From Taudactylus pleione (Eukaryota; Chordata; Amphibia; Anura; Myobatrachidae), in the NCBI GenBank assembly GCA_031769625.1, contig JAUIMM010000550.1, forward strand, positions 3,224,001 through 3,288,000: a DNA stretch of 64,000 nucleotides, written 5' to 3'. Shown here in pieces: positions 1-9,941 of this stretch (the first letter of the stretch is position 1; every line of letters begins with the position of its first letter). The notes beneath the pieces are model-generated. The model was given only the letters and a program-made list of their open reading frames with translations. It was not told the DNA's origin and made no database searches. Both the position numbers and the translations under genes were made by a program.

Positions 1-988
1 ATGATGTGCCAGTAATAGCACCGCGTATATGATGTATCAGTAACAGAGCTACGTATATGATAAAGTCAGAAAAGTTTTGTAAATTTCAGCCAAAAGAATA
101 TTGGATATTTGCCACCCTGTTGTATTATCAGTGCAAAGGCCAAGGTATAACTCCATAGACGGTGGCTCCATACTGTCCTATGTGATGGTCACACTCATTA
201 ATACATCATATCTATATAACTTGAAGCTTGTGGCTCTATGTTTATATAATTAGGCCTACAGCCGGCCTCACCTTTTTTCCATTTTCATTTTGAAAACCTC
301 CGATGATGGAACTCTTGTTTGGGTTTGGGATTCTATCCTCCCACTGCTTCTTATATCTGTAATACAATACTAGATTAATATAGGACCTAAAGCCTGGTTT
401 GCAAAATGTCCCCATATCATTACTACTATCTTGAAATGTAAAGCCATCAACACATACCATGTAATGTTGGCAACATGTGACACCAAACTGAACCTGATGG
501 CCGCTAGTAGACTGAACAATAAATCAGGTACTGTATGCTAATAAATGCAGCCAGAAGATAACCGCTATCAGTCTGTTTGCCCAGTGATGTTCCATCTACA
601 GTAACACACCCAAGTGAGGCAAGAGCCGGTCTGGCCACTATGCCCTGGCTTTGAATGGTTGGATCTCAACTAGTTTGGCCACATGTGTTGGTCCCAAGAG
701 TGGCATCACTGCCATTATACATTCATCGTGTACACAGGAGAAATAGGAATCATTGATTGAACTGTTAAAAAGCAATTTATACAGAAACATAACCCCCTAG
801 GCTGTCATGGAATAGTGTCCATATTACACCAGCATTTCCAGCTATGTATTTTATCATACAAGCACCAGGAATCCTGGCAACTGGAGGAAATAATGAATTG
901 TGGGCAATTGTCAATCATGTATCAGCTGCAAAATGTCCATTTAGCCAAAGACAGTTGGAGTCAATTAGAGAGTTTTTCTGTGGTCATA
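1..988. other. No recognisable gene or element
   Basis: I see no coding pattern, terminal inverted repeat or tandem repeat in this stretch. Open frames are short and lack protein-family resemblance. It may be old, unrecognisable repeat or unique intergenic DNA. Confidence 0.5.
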
Positions 989-1344
989 GGGGGCGATTCA
1001 GTTGTTTTGTGGGTGGTGATAATTATTGGACCCCCAGTGTTGCACTTCAATTGTTCTTGCTCGCCCATTAATTATAGAGGTCATTCATTAATTATCACAG
1101 TCATCACGCCCTATTAGATCGGGTTTAGCCATGTAAAATGGCTAAATCCATCGAACGTCATGGTTGGGGCACCCAAACTGCTGTTAACCATGGGTTTATC
1201 GCACATTTTTGCTCGCAACCTCCTGCGGGTGCGAGCAGAAATGCCGCCACCACTGGCTATCGCGTCTGAACAGAGCATGAATTTAATTTCTCAGTTGAGC
1301 ACCTAATACAGGGTAACCGTCCAAAAAACAATTGAATCACCCCC
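989..1344. mobile_element. Harbinger-like MITE, GATTCAGTTG family
   Basis: The ends are inverted repeats: GGGGGCGATTCAGTTG on the left and CAATTGAATCACCCCC on the right. The flanking trinucleotides are ATA and ACA, an imperfect 3-bp duplication. There is no coding capacity. Length, G-rich tips and 3-bp duplication fit the PIF/Harbinger style, but no transposase is present to confirm the superfamily. Confidence 0.6.
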
Positions 1345-1665
1345 ACAGACTACTTGCATGTTATACAGCACTTGCTGACCTTTTGTAAAACTTGCCATGT
1401 ATACATGAAAATGCAGCATACTCACCTTATCAAAACTTTACATACATAAAGGCCGCCCATTATAAGGATGATGACACAGACTGGAATTAGGATGTACAGT
1501 AAAAGGAGATTTGGGGCTAGAAAAAAAGCAAAACAAATCACATTTTTTACTTTTTAAACTGAATATATGTTCCTGCACGTGAGAAACATACGGCACATGC
1601 TCTCCATGAAATAATAGAACATACTGCATCATTTTGTTCACAGAGGTAATTATCAAAAGACTTCA
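1345..1665. other. No recognisable gene
   Basis: No open frame, repeat or terminal structure is recognisable between the two MITEs. Confidence 0.5.
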
Positions 1666-2563
1666 GAGCTGATTCAGAGCTGAACGCAATGCCAATAGCT
1701 AGCAGATCAAGCGATTGTTTGCCATTGTGAACGATTGCAAGCCGCACTGTGCACGATTGTAAGCCGCACTGTGCACGATTGTAAGCCACACTGTGCACGA
1801 TTGTAAACCGCACTGTGCACGATTGTAAGCCGCACTGTGCACGATTGTAAGCCGCACTGTGTAAGCGCACTTATTGTTTTTTAACCATGCTCGAACAAAG
1901 GGCTCAATTGCAAAGTGAGTGACAGGTAACGGGGGTTGGCTAGGCAAACAAAGGGTTGTTTGACCACTTAAACGCCGTTTCGTGGGCGTGCATAAATTAG
2001 CCATGCTAATTTGCCACTCTCCTTCACAGCATAAAACCCCTCGGCGTGTCAGGAGAGACGCTGTGTTTGAGAAAGGTCAGACTTGCCGCATATGCTCTAT
2101 GGCTGCCCAATGTTACCAATGTTTATCCTAGTGCAGGCTTGCCTACTCTCCCGAATATCGGGTGCCGCTCCCGACCCCCCGGAAAGGCAGACAAGCCTCC
2201 CAGCTGCCCCCTGACTACAACTAGAAACCCCCCCAGCAGGGGGGCCCGATGACGTGATTTGCTCTAAATTGCGTCATCGTGGCTCCGCCCCGCTTCACAA
2301 TGCCTTTATTTTCGGCCCCCATGCAGAGTCAGTCCTCGGCCACGCCCCCCGCTGTGTGCAGGCATTCAGCTCCCTCCCGGAAGGAGGGAGCTGAATGTCG
2401 GCAACTATGCCCTAGTGCACGCTGTTGGACGGATATGAGAAGGCAGCAGTGGGCATCTCAATGCTCGGGTAAGCTTTGGAAACATTAGCAATTTTCTGCA
2501 ATTGCGAGCCGTGCAAAATCCCAGCTGCGTTTGCATTAGCAGACATCTCTGAATCAGGCCCTG
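1666..2563. mobile_element. Harbinger-like MITE, GATTCAGAGCTGA family, long copy
   Basis: It begins near GCTGATTCAGAGCTG and ends near CATCTCTGAATCAGGCCC, giving imperfect inverted ends. An internal GCGTGCATAAATTAGCC block near 1987 recurs in the 498-bp element at 8028-8525, so the two are relatives. This copy is longer (about 900 bp), carries a 22-bp tandem array, and has a GC-rich insert around 2160-2410. I could not define a clean target duplication. Confidence 0.5.
1733..1864. repeat. 22-bp tandem repeat, six copies
   Basis: The unit reads approximately GATTGTAAGCCGCACTGTGC plus AC, repeated six times in exact 22-bp register with single-base differences. It lies inside the long MITE. The repeat creates overlapping pseudo-ORFs on the minus strand, which are not genes. 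Confidence 0.9.
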
Positions 2564-3105
2564 AATTCACAGTGACAAAAGCTTCCAAGGGGATTTATTT
2601 ATTGTTTTATAAACACTTATTATTATAGCACCAGCACATTCTGTTGAACTTTACAATTGAGAATTGAGGTAATACAATAACACTGAACTAATAGTGAACT
2701 AAAGGTAGAAAGTACAGTGAAAGCCGAGGGCAGGGCATATTGACGACAGAGGGTACCCCGTGTACGCTATGGTTTTAAGGGGTTACATTTCTTAATTGAC
2801 TGTCTGCAGCCAATAGTGGTACGGGTGGGGCTAAGAGTGGGGCTAGGCTTTATATGCTGGTTACAGACAGGGATCTACCTCTTTTCAGTGATTTCCCCTC
2901 AATCAATCCCTCCCTCCCTGTTTTTCCTTTGATGTTATCAACCTTTTTCTTTTGCCGTGAAGGCAGAAAAGAACGTCAGCCCAGAGGTCAGCGGGATTAT
3001 TTAGGTTCACTCCCCTTTAATGTACAGTACGTTTAGGCTGAGGGCCCTACAAGGGTCAGCGACCTCAGTTTCCTAACCAGCCTTTGGGTATTGGTTAGAG
3101 ATTTG
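2564..3105. other. Unassigned; promoter-like patch
   Basis: No gene is seen. Around 2808-2860 there is a CCAAT-type AGCCAATAG, a GC-rich GTGGGGCTA repeated pair, and CTTTATATGC about 40 bp downstream, an arrangement like an LTR or polymerase II promoter. No matching LTR is found in the window, so this is only a suggestion. Confidence 0.3.
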
Positions 3106-3500
3106 GGGGCCTATTCATCATAACTAAAAAAATCAATGGAGGTAATTAGGTTTAGAACTCACATGGATTTCATCATTCCTCCTGTCCATCAGCTTTTCAG
3201 GAAATAGTTTTCCCTATCTGCTGTACCTTACCGCAGCTGTAATCAGTGCTGCGCATGAATCGGTGCATGTGCAGCACTGCCTACAGCTGCGGTAACTCTG
3301 TGTCCCTAATGAATAGCCTAATTTCTACATCCCCATACTAATGTACTAATGTATGGGGAGTGTGGAAATTAACGCAGACGGACTTAACCAGGAGATATCA
3401 GTGATATCTCCTGTGTTAAGTGTGTTAATGAATACTAAAATAACGGTAATTAAGGAAAATGTCCTTAAAACCGTTATTTTAGTGTTGATGAATAGGCCCC
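3106..3500. mobile_element. Palindromic MITE, TSD TTG
   Basis: The ends are GGGGCCTATTCATCA and TGATGAATAGGCCCC, flanked by the 3-bp duplication TTG (3103-3105 and 3501-3503). The right half folds: AGGAGATATCAGTGATATCTCCT-type palindrome near 3391-3413, and a hairpin with CTAAAATAACGGT arms at about 3433-3482. It is a relative of the element inserted in the mariner at 10364-10982. Confidence 0.8.
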
Positions 3501-3747
3501 TTGGTGACCTACTGTATGAATTTGCCTTTGAATTGGATAATAGGCCCTGCAAGTATTTTGTTGTCATCTGATTGTAGATATTGGGCCTGAATACTGCCTG
3601 ACTCTTTCTGTCACCACCATTTAGTTCATTATTGGTATTTTAAATAAAAAGGCCGACCAGTTTTTAACAACACATCTGTGTCCGTGTGTTTATTTTAGAA
3701 AAGTTAATGGGAACCTATGGACATAGGGGGTGCGAGACACCCCCTAG

Positions 3748-3748
<1 letters not shown>

Positions 3749-3785
<37 letters not shown>
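3749..3785. repeat. (TA)n microsatellite
   Basis: An uninterrupted alternating TA run of about 36 bases, followed by a T-rich tract. Confidence 0.95.
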
Positions 3786-3787
<2 letters not shown>

Positions 3788-4411
3788 CTTTTTTTTTTAA
3801 ATAAAAAGTGTAAATACATTTCGGGAGCGTGGCTTAGCAGCCATTTTGAATGGACGCACTTCAGAGGAGCTCCATCTCTCAGGGTTGTAAAAGTACATCA
3901 ATACCTATTGTTACCCACCATACTGTGCACTATTGGGTCCGGTACCTGTCCCTGTCATCTTTTGGACCTCTTCCTGGAGGATTTTAGCCGCCTCTGAGAT
4001 GCATTACAGTCATGGCCTGTAGTGACGTCTGAGCTGGTGTCAGGAGTTTGGAGCCTCCCCAGCGTCTCCCCTCTGCAACAGTCACCACAGCTCCAGATGA
4101 GCAAACCCCGCCCTATATCCCCAGTTGAGCCCATACTTATCACAAGTAGCTCCCAGGGATCGCAGGGAGTAGAGAACATCAGCAAGTTGCCGCCCATAGA
4201 TCGCAAGGCCCAAGGGAGCCAAACTCCACTGTGGCCAGCCGCAGCTGTCCATGGTGGGCCCCCTGAACTGCACTACTGAAGGAGTTCCCGCAAGCCATAT
4301 ATAAGTTGCACACCGATGCTGTACTCTCCTGACCCAGGGGAGGCCTTTCTGTTTGGGTGACATGAGGTCAATAAGCACAGGCATTACAGGACCATACTGG
4401 CCCTATATAGG

Positions 4412-4431
4412 ACACACACACACACACACAA
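4412..4431. repeat. (CA)n microsatellite
   Basis: A run of ten AC/CA dinucleotides. Confidence 0.95.
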
Positions 4432-4441
4432 CTCTGCTAGT

Positions 4442-5219
4442 CCTGATGGCATGCCGTATTATCATAATTTTTTAACCTTTTTTGTAGGACTCTGGGCGTT
4501 GAAGGCAACCTATACTCACATAAGTGAACAGACTGCTATGACCCAGTGAAGCTGTAATTTGTGGAGTTTATTTCCCATTACCAACTACTGTACTACAGTC
4601 TGCAGCAACTGAAACTAATTACTCCACTGCCATCTTGTGGAATTAACGCAGTGTTACACCTAGCTAAAGTGCAATTATTATTACCTGCTGCTCCACTCAC
4701 TGGTCACTGAGCCGCCTACACTGCACATTATGTTCTGAAGTTGCTATTTCTCTGTCCACCCAGAAATCTCATTTCTTTGCCTGCTCTGAATATTTTCAAT
4801 ACTACAGTTACACTCTGAATAGGAACACGGTGACATGGTGTGGATAAGCACATGCGTTACAGGACCATACTGGCTCTGTACCTGTATACAGTATGCACAG
4901 CAATCATTTATGTATTTACCTGTCCTGTATTATGAATAAAGAAAAGGAAATTTTGCTTTACTTTGCATAACTTGTTAGTTTTCTTTTGCATTTTTTTTTA
5001 CTTTGCAAAACTTGTTTTATTTTGAATAACTGTTTTACTTTGCATACAGTAAATTTGATAACTCTTTACAGTACTGTACAGTACTTTGCATAACTTGTTT
5101 TATTTTGCATAACTTTACATAGACTAACGTGTTAGACTTAGCATAACTGTTGCATACTGTACCTTTACAATGCATGTACAGTAAATCAGCATAAACAAAT
5201 ATATAGTTATAAAAAACAG
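4442..5219. other. AT-rich tract with degenerate TTTGCATAACTTG repeats
   Basis: From about 4940 to 5130 the motif ACTTTGCATAACTTGTTTTA recurs several times with drift. This lies downstream (minus sense) of the pogo relic and may be its 3' part, but no matching terminal repeat is visible here. Confidence 0.4.
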
Positions 5220-6454
5220 ACATTCTAGCCAATAAATCCTTCATCATGTGATGCGTCATCATTGGAATTATCAGGATATGAAGAGGACTCAAGTAAGGGA
5301 GATGACGGCAAGGAAATGGGAGGACTTGTAGGGGTAGGGGTACTGGGTGTAGCTTTTGAGAAGAATCCTGTTAGTGTGGTCTGCTTTGTCATTTTATTTT
5401 TGTTCTTCATAAATTTCACGATAGCATCGTAAAAGTTCATCATTTGCCGTTCCATTTTCGTGAACCTTTCAACAATTGGATCTATACCACTTAGTTGTAA
5501 CATAGCCGCATTCACTTTGGAGAACACACCAGCTAACCCCTTTACTGTGAACTTCTTTTGTACTTCTTCCGTTCTTTCCTCTACTCCTTCTTCCCTTCCT
5601 CCTTTTCCAGGTGCTGCTGCGCTTCCAACTCTATTAAATCTTTGTTAGTTAGCTCTCTCTCGACATACTGCACTAATCAATATCTTCCACTTCAAGATCT
5701 AAATTAAGCATGTTAGCAAGTTGCACAGTTGTTTGATTGAAGTCATGGACATGGTCGTCTATGTCAAACACTTCAACATTATTCACTAGACTTTTTAGGC
5801 ATTTTTTCCATATGCCGCTGATACTGCGATTATGCAGGTTGAATCTCCAACTAAACCATCCATTGCTTGCTGTAAATGTTTCCATCAATTCATCCTCCTG
5901 ACATGTCTTCAAAGTTTTAAAGATACTGCGTGCCTTGGCTTGAATAATTGAAAGGCTCAGTAGCATTTTTTTTTGCATATGGTCATCAAACCACATCGCG
6001 AGTATTTTTTTCATTTCATGAATGAGGCCTTTCCGCTGCCTAGTTATTATGGCTTTAAATCCTGTTGAAGCTTTCACTGCCTCTTTCACTCTATATTTAT
6101 CCTTCAAGATTGTTGAAATGGTTGAATGTGCCAGCACCAAGTCACCTGCTCTCTCTTTAGCTTTTTTTCCAGCTTCATAATCGCTTATGATCTTAATTTT
6201 CAAGTCAAGATCAATAGCCTTCCTTTGCTTTGCGCTCCTTATATCCGATTCCTCCTTCTCTGACATCGCTCATCTCTCTGACGTCTGATGTTGAGATGCC
6301 ACACACGCTGCCAGTCGCTAAAGAGGCAGGGCGGGTCGTAACTCCGAACAGTCGCTGAAAAAGTCTGCACGGGTCGTAAGTTTGAGGCAAATGGTAACGC
6401 GCGGGTGTTGTCGAAAGTACGAACAGGTAAATTGTTAAGTGAGGAGTGTCTGTA
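5220..6454 (-). mobile_element. pogo/Tigger DNA transposon relic
   Basis: A minus-strand pogo-family element. The 5' end is probably near 6454, where minus-strand sequence starting TACAGACACTCCTCACTTAA resembles a Tigger-type terminal repeat beside a TA dinucleotide. The central DDE region is missing, so the two coding remnants lie close together. The opposite terminal repeat was not found, so the 3' boundary is uncertain. Confidence 0.65.
5225..6266 (-). pseudogene. pogo/Tigger transposase, core deleted
   Basis: The N-terminal frame (5673-6266, 197 residues) starts MSEKEE and contains a CENP-B-type helix-turn-helix (about residues 15-65: DLDLKIKIISDYEAGKK, then STISTILKDK) followed by a second CENP-B/Tc5-type DNA-binding segment (about 80-160, including MKKILAMWFDD and IIQAKARSIF). 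The C-terminal frame (5225-5527) is Ser/Pro rich and keeps an apparent PCNA-binding box, QTTLTGFF at 5360-5383. The DDE catalytic domain that normally joins these is absent, so the product could not transpose. Family membership is from recognised sequence pattern; the PCNA role is known for pogo transposase and inferred here. Confidence 0.75.
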
Positions 6455-6796
6455 TTTAGTAATGTTGTTGCACTTGTATAATTTCCATTTGGATGATATT
6501 ATGTCCGTTCAATTATTTGCTACCCCCCTACATTGCAGGATTTCTGAGAGATTTCCCCTATCCCCTGGCTCTTACTATTCATTATTATTACAAAACTTTT
6601 ACTCTGCCCTCCAAAACAATATGGCTCTCTAGATCTACTCTTGGAGATGGTCTCTCCACTCCTTTACCATAGGGCTCAACCGGTCTCCTATTAACAGAGT
6701 AGAATTGTTCCCACCCTCTTAACCTTAACCCTCCTGCATTCCTATTTAAATCCCCTCCCCCTGATTCAGGTAATACTTTTGGTACTCACTAGTGGC
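6455..6796. other. Unassigned, possibly LINE 5' flank
   Basis: A C/T-rich stretch directly upstream of the LINE endonuclease relic. It may be the ORF1-ORF2 junction of that LINE, but no coding match is visible. Confidence 0.35.
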
Positions 6797-8675
6797 ATTC
6801 AATGTACTTTCCTTAAATGTAAAAGGACTTAACGCCCCATAGAAGTGATAACTTTGTGCAAAACAATAAACACCCACCATGGAGATATTATTTTCCTACA
6901 AGAAACCCACTTTAAGAAAAATTCTCACCCCTCGTTAGTATCAAGAAAGTTCCCCACTATACTATATTGTTCTCATATTTCGACCAACAAAATGGGGTGG
7001 CTATTTTAGTACGTTCCACACAGAAGGGAGATATATTATCTTGGTATGTCAAATAGGTCACCAAGTGATGACTTTAGTGAATTTATAAGCCACTACTTTT
7101 GGTTGAGCTGGATTCTGTCATTCACTCCATAAGGTACGCTGAAGTATTGTACTGGTAGGGGGTGACTTTAATACAATTCTGCCTCAAACCTTGATAGAAA
7201 TTGGTCCATGCCATACCCTCCCCCACCGCCATTTATATGGGAACCTTCATAGATACGTGACAAGGCTGGTCTCTTTGACACATGGAGGGCACATTAAATG
7301 ATATTGAGAGATTACACTTTGCACTTTTTATTCGAACCCACATGGATTATACTCTCATATTGTAATGATTTTGGGTTGCAGTGGGATATTGAACATTCTG
7401 AAGAGTTCACATTAAAACCATTGTCTCGTCAGATCACTCTATAGTTCTTCCCTCAATTGACCTAATGCAATCCCATAGGGGTTGCCCCACGTGGAGATTA
7501 AACGGAACTCTCATCCTCATCCCCCAATTTAAGGATTGTCTCTGAACCCAGATCAAGGATTACTATGACACTAATGTCACTGAAGACGTTTCATACCGTA
7601 CAATTTGGGAGGACCATAAAGCGGTCATAAGGGGTGTGTTGATTATACACTACACATAGAAAGCAATAACAGGCTAAAAGAACAGCTGAACTTAATACAC
7701 AGTTGGAGCAGATTGAGCATACTCATTAAAGAACTAATTCTTCATCCATTTTTAAACAGATCCAGGACATTAGAAGTGAACTTTAGTCTTTGCTCGCTGA
7801 ACAGACAGAAAAATCACTTTGATGGTTAAATCAAAAATTTTACAAGAAAGTGAACAAACCTGATCCATTGCTAATGTCAAGATTGAGAGCCTAGAAGGCC
7901 TCACAGACCATCTCTGCCCTTAGGGACAAAACAGGCACTCTTAGCTGTGACCCGGTGGTTGTTGAGAACTCTTTATATGACTATTACAAAGCTATATATA
8001 ATCGTAGAGAGAAAGGAGCGGGACCTAGGGGCTGATTCAGCAGAGGACGCAATGCCAATATTTTTGCAGAACGAATGAATATTTGCTACTGCGCATCTCC
8101 AAATGTCGCACTGTGCACACTCAGCGATTGCATTGTGATTAATCTTGTACATAGGAATCACTGGCAAAATGAGTGACAGCATTAGGGGGAGGACATTGGG
8201 GGTGGTTAGAGAGATGCAGGCGTGTCTGTCCGTTTAAATACCATTTCATGGGCGTGCATAAATTAGCCAATGCAATCGCCTTTGCAGCATGACAGCGCTC
8301 TGAGTTTCAGGAGAGCTGCAGTGTTTGCGGCTGGTTAGATTTGACTTAGATGCTGCGTGACTGCCCGATGTGCCTCTATGCACATCTTGGCCCGGATATG
8401 AGAATGCAGTAGTGGACCTCCCTATGCTTGGTTAAGCTTTGGACGGCATTAGCATATTTTAGCAACTGTGATCCGTAAAAGATCGCAGTTGCGAATACAT
8501 TAGCCTCCTCTGCTGAATCAGCCCACTAGACCGCGCTCCTCGTTATTCAGGATTACTTGGACTCTTGCAAACTCCCTAAATTTAATCGCTCAGCCATCTC
8601 TAAAATAAACTCACCAATTGCGATGAGGATTTATTTTAGATTGAGCTTTAAAGTCTCAGAAACCACCTAAAGCCC
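6797..8675 (+). pseudogene. L1/Tx1-type LINE ORF2 relic, split by a MITE
   Basis: Broken plus-strand frames read as the start of an apurinic endonuclease domain: LSLNVKGLNAP near 6808 and IIFLQETH near 6886. Further on, KFYKKVNKPDPLL near 7838 and YNRREKG near 7998 fit the linker before the reverse transcriptase. After the MITE at 8028-8525 the reading resumes with LDSCKLPKFN and INSPIAMRIYF (about 8557-8635), typical of the segment leading into the RT. Many stops and frame changes are present and the RT itself is absent. The LINE is therefore old, truncated at its 3' side, and predates the MITE. Confidence 0.7.
8028..8525. mobile_element. Harbinger-like MITE, TSD CTA
   Basis: The terminal repeat GGGCTGATTCAGCAGAGG is mirrored by CCTCTGCTGAATCAGCCC. 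The 3-bp duplication CTA sits at 8025-8027 and 8526-8528. Internal blocks (GCAATGCCAATA, GGGCGTGCATAAATTAGCC) match the 1666-2563 element. It interrupts the L1 relic, giving relative age. Confidence 0.85.
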
Positions 8676-8984
8676 CAGCACAAAAAGGCACCAAATCTGT
8701 CCATAATAATGACTTGCGTGCAGTGTCCAACTGGGACATGAAGGGCCCACCAGTGAAATGCAGTGGTAGGAATCCATGCTTATGGGGAATGGTCTCCCAT
8801 CGGAGGGGGTGTAGTTTCTATAGAAGGGAACCAATCCCCCATGCTGATCAGTGGTCCTCTTCCAACAGATAAATGACCATCTAATAGAGTAACAATCTAT
8901 AATTTGAGGTCTGGAACCTGACACCTAGAGGAGGGGGGTGGGGCCAATGGGGATTTCCCCTGTGGGCCAGTCCAACCCTGCTTG
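8676..8984 (-). mobile_element. hAT-like non-autonomous remnant
   Basis: The right edge ends GGGCCAGTCCAACCCTG, whose reverse complement begins CAGGGTTGGACTGGCCC, the common tip of a vertebrate hAT-like MITE class. A related tip (CAGGGCAGGACTGGCC) begins at 13879. The left edge is not defined and there is no coding capacity. Confidence 0.45.
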
Positions 8985-9105
8985 CGTGCAATTTTGAATC
9001 AGCCCCTTAGTTTACAGGAACATCTCCTGGGAGCAGGACAGGCATAGGGAAGACTATGTAGGTGCATAGATGCAACATGAAAGCACAATGCAAATAAGGT
9101 CCAAA

Positions 9106-9654
9106 GGGCCTGATTCAGAGCTGACCGCTCTGACCAGAGCACTCGCTCTGAATCAGGGCCCTCCTACCTTTTTTTGGAGCGTCCTCATGGACGCTCACAT
9201 AGGAGTGTGGGTTACCACCCACAGCTATAGCGAGCGTCTATGATGGTCGCGATGGTCTTGACCATCGCGACCATCGGGCTTGCGACGGAGACCCTGCAGT
9301 AGTGTCTCGCTTCCGCAAGCCCTGGAGTGATTTTGGCTCTATCAGAGCCAAAATCACTCCCACTGACATCACTAGTGATGTCAGTGGGGCCGGCTTCAGA
9401 TGGGAGGCGTTCCCATGGGAACGCCTCCGTCTGGCAGGCACGCCCCCGGCACGCCCACCAAAGGGGGCGTGCTGTCAATCAACATCGACAGCACGCCCCC
9501 TTTGGTGCGAGACCCGGAACGACAGCTTGGCTGTCGCAGTCCGGGTCTCGCGCATGCGCACGACGGAGCTCCCTCCGTCGTGTGCATGCGCAGTGGGGCA
9601 ACATCAACCCATTTACGAGTGTCCTTTGCTCGCGAACAGGTCTGAATGACCCCC
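9106..9654 (+). mobile_element. Hairpin-chain MITE, copy 1, TSD AAA
   Basis: The tips GGGCCTGATTCAG and CTGAATGACCCCC are flanked by AAA (9103-9105, 9655-9657). Almost the whole interior is made of back-to-back inverted repeats: 9106-9161, 9177-9196, 9206-9223, 9242-9275 (16-bp perfect arms), 9276-9321, 9324-9360 (17-bp perfect arms), 9359-9388, 9403-9428 (26-bp perfect palindrome), 9456-9507 (21-bp arms, 10-bp loop), 9508-9550 and 9550-9591. There is no coding potential. Copies also lie at 45040-45540 and, inverted, at 52464-52951. Confidence 0.85.
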
Positions 9655-9941
9655 AAAGTCCCCAGCTTTAAGTTCACTTACTAACAGAGGAATTATCTAG
9701 CTGGGTCTACAGCTTTTTACAATGTCAATATTCTTTAGTTTTGCAAGATTCATAACTTCTATAATATTGCATAGTATATCTTTCACTTTATATATATTTA
9801 TCAAGTTATGATGGATCAGTAATGGTATGTTTTTATGATCTCTGCACAATAAATAAGATATGACTGATACGAGGATTGGCTATTAAATAACAAGACTGAT
9901 GCTATAATTTCTGTTTAACTATATTTAAAAACATTTTAACT

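Larger units (their letters stand above)
3501..4441. other. No recognisable gene; two microsatellites
   Basis: Apart from a (TA)n run at about 3749-3785 and a (CA)10 run at 4412-4431, I see no element ends or coding pattern. Short open frames here have no family resemblance. Confidence 0.5.

Noticed and set aside
1547..2004. Overlapping open frames with repeated QSCTVR/AQCGLQ-like units
   Set aside because: They are produced by the 22-bp tandem array in different frames.
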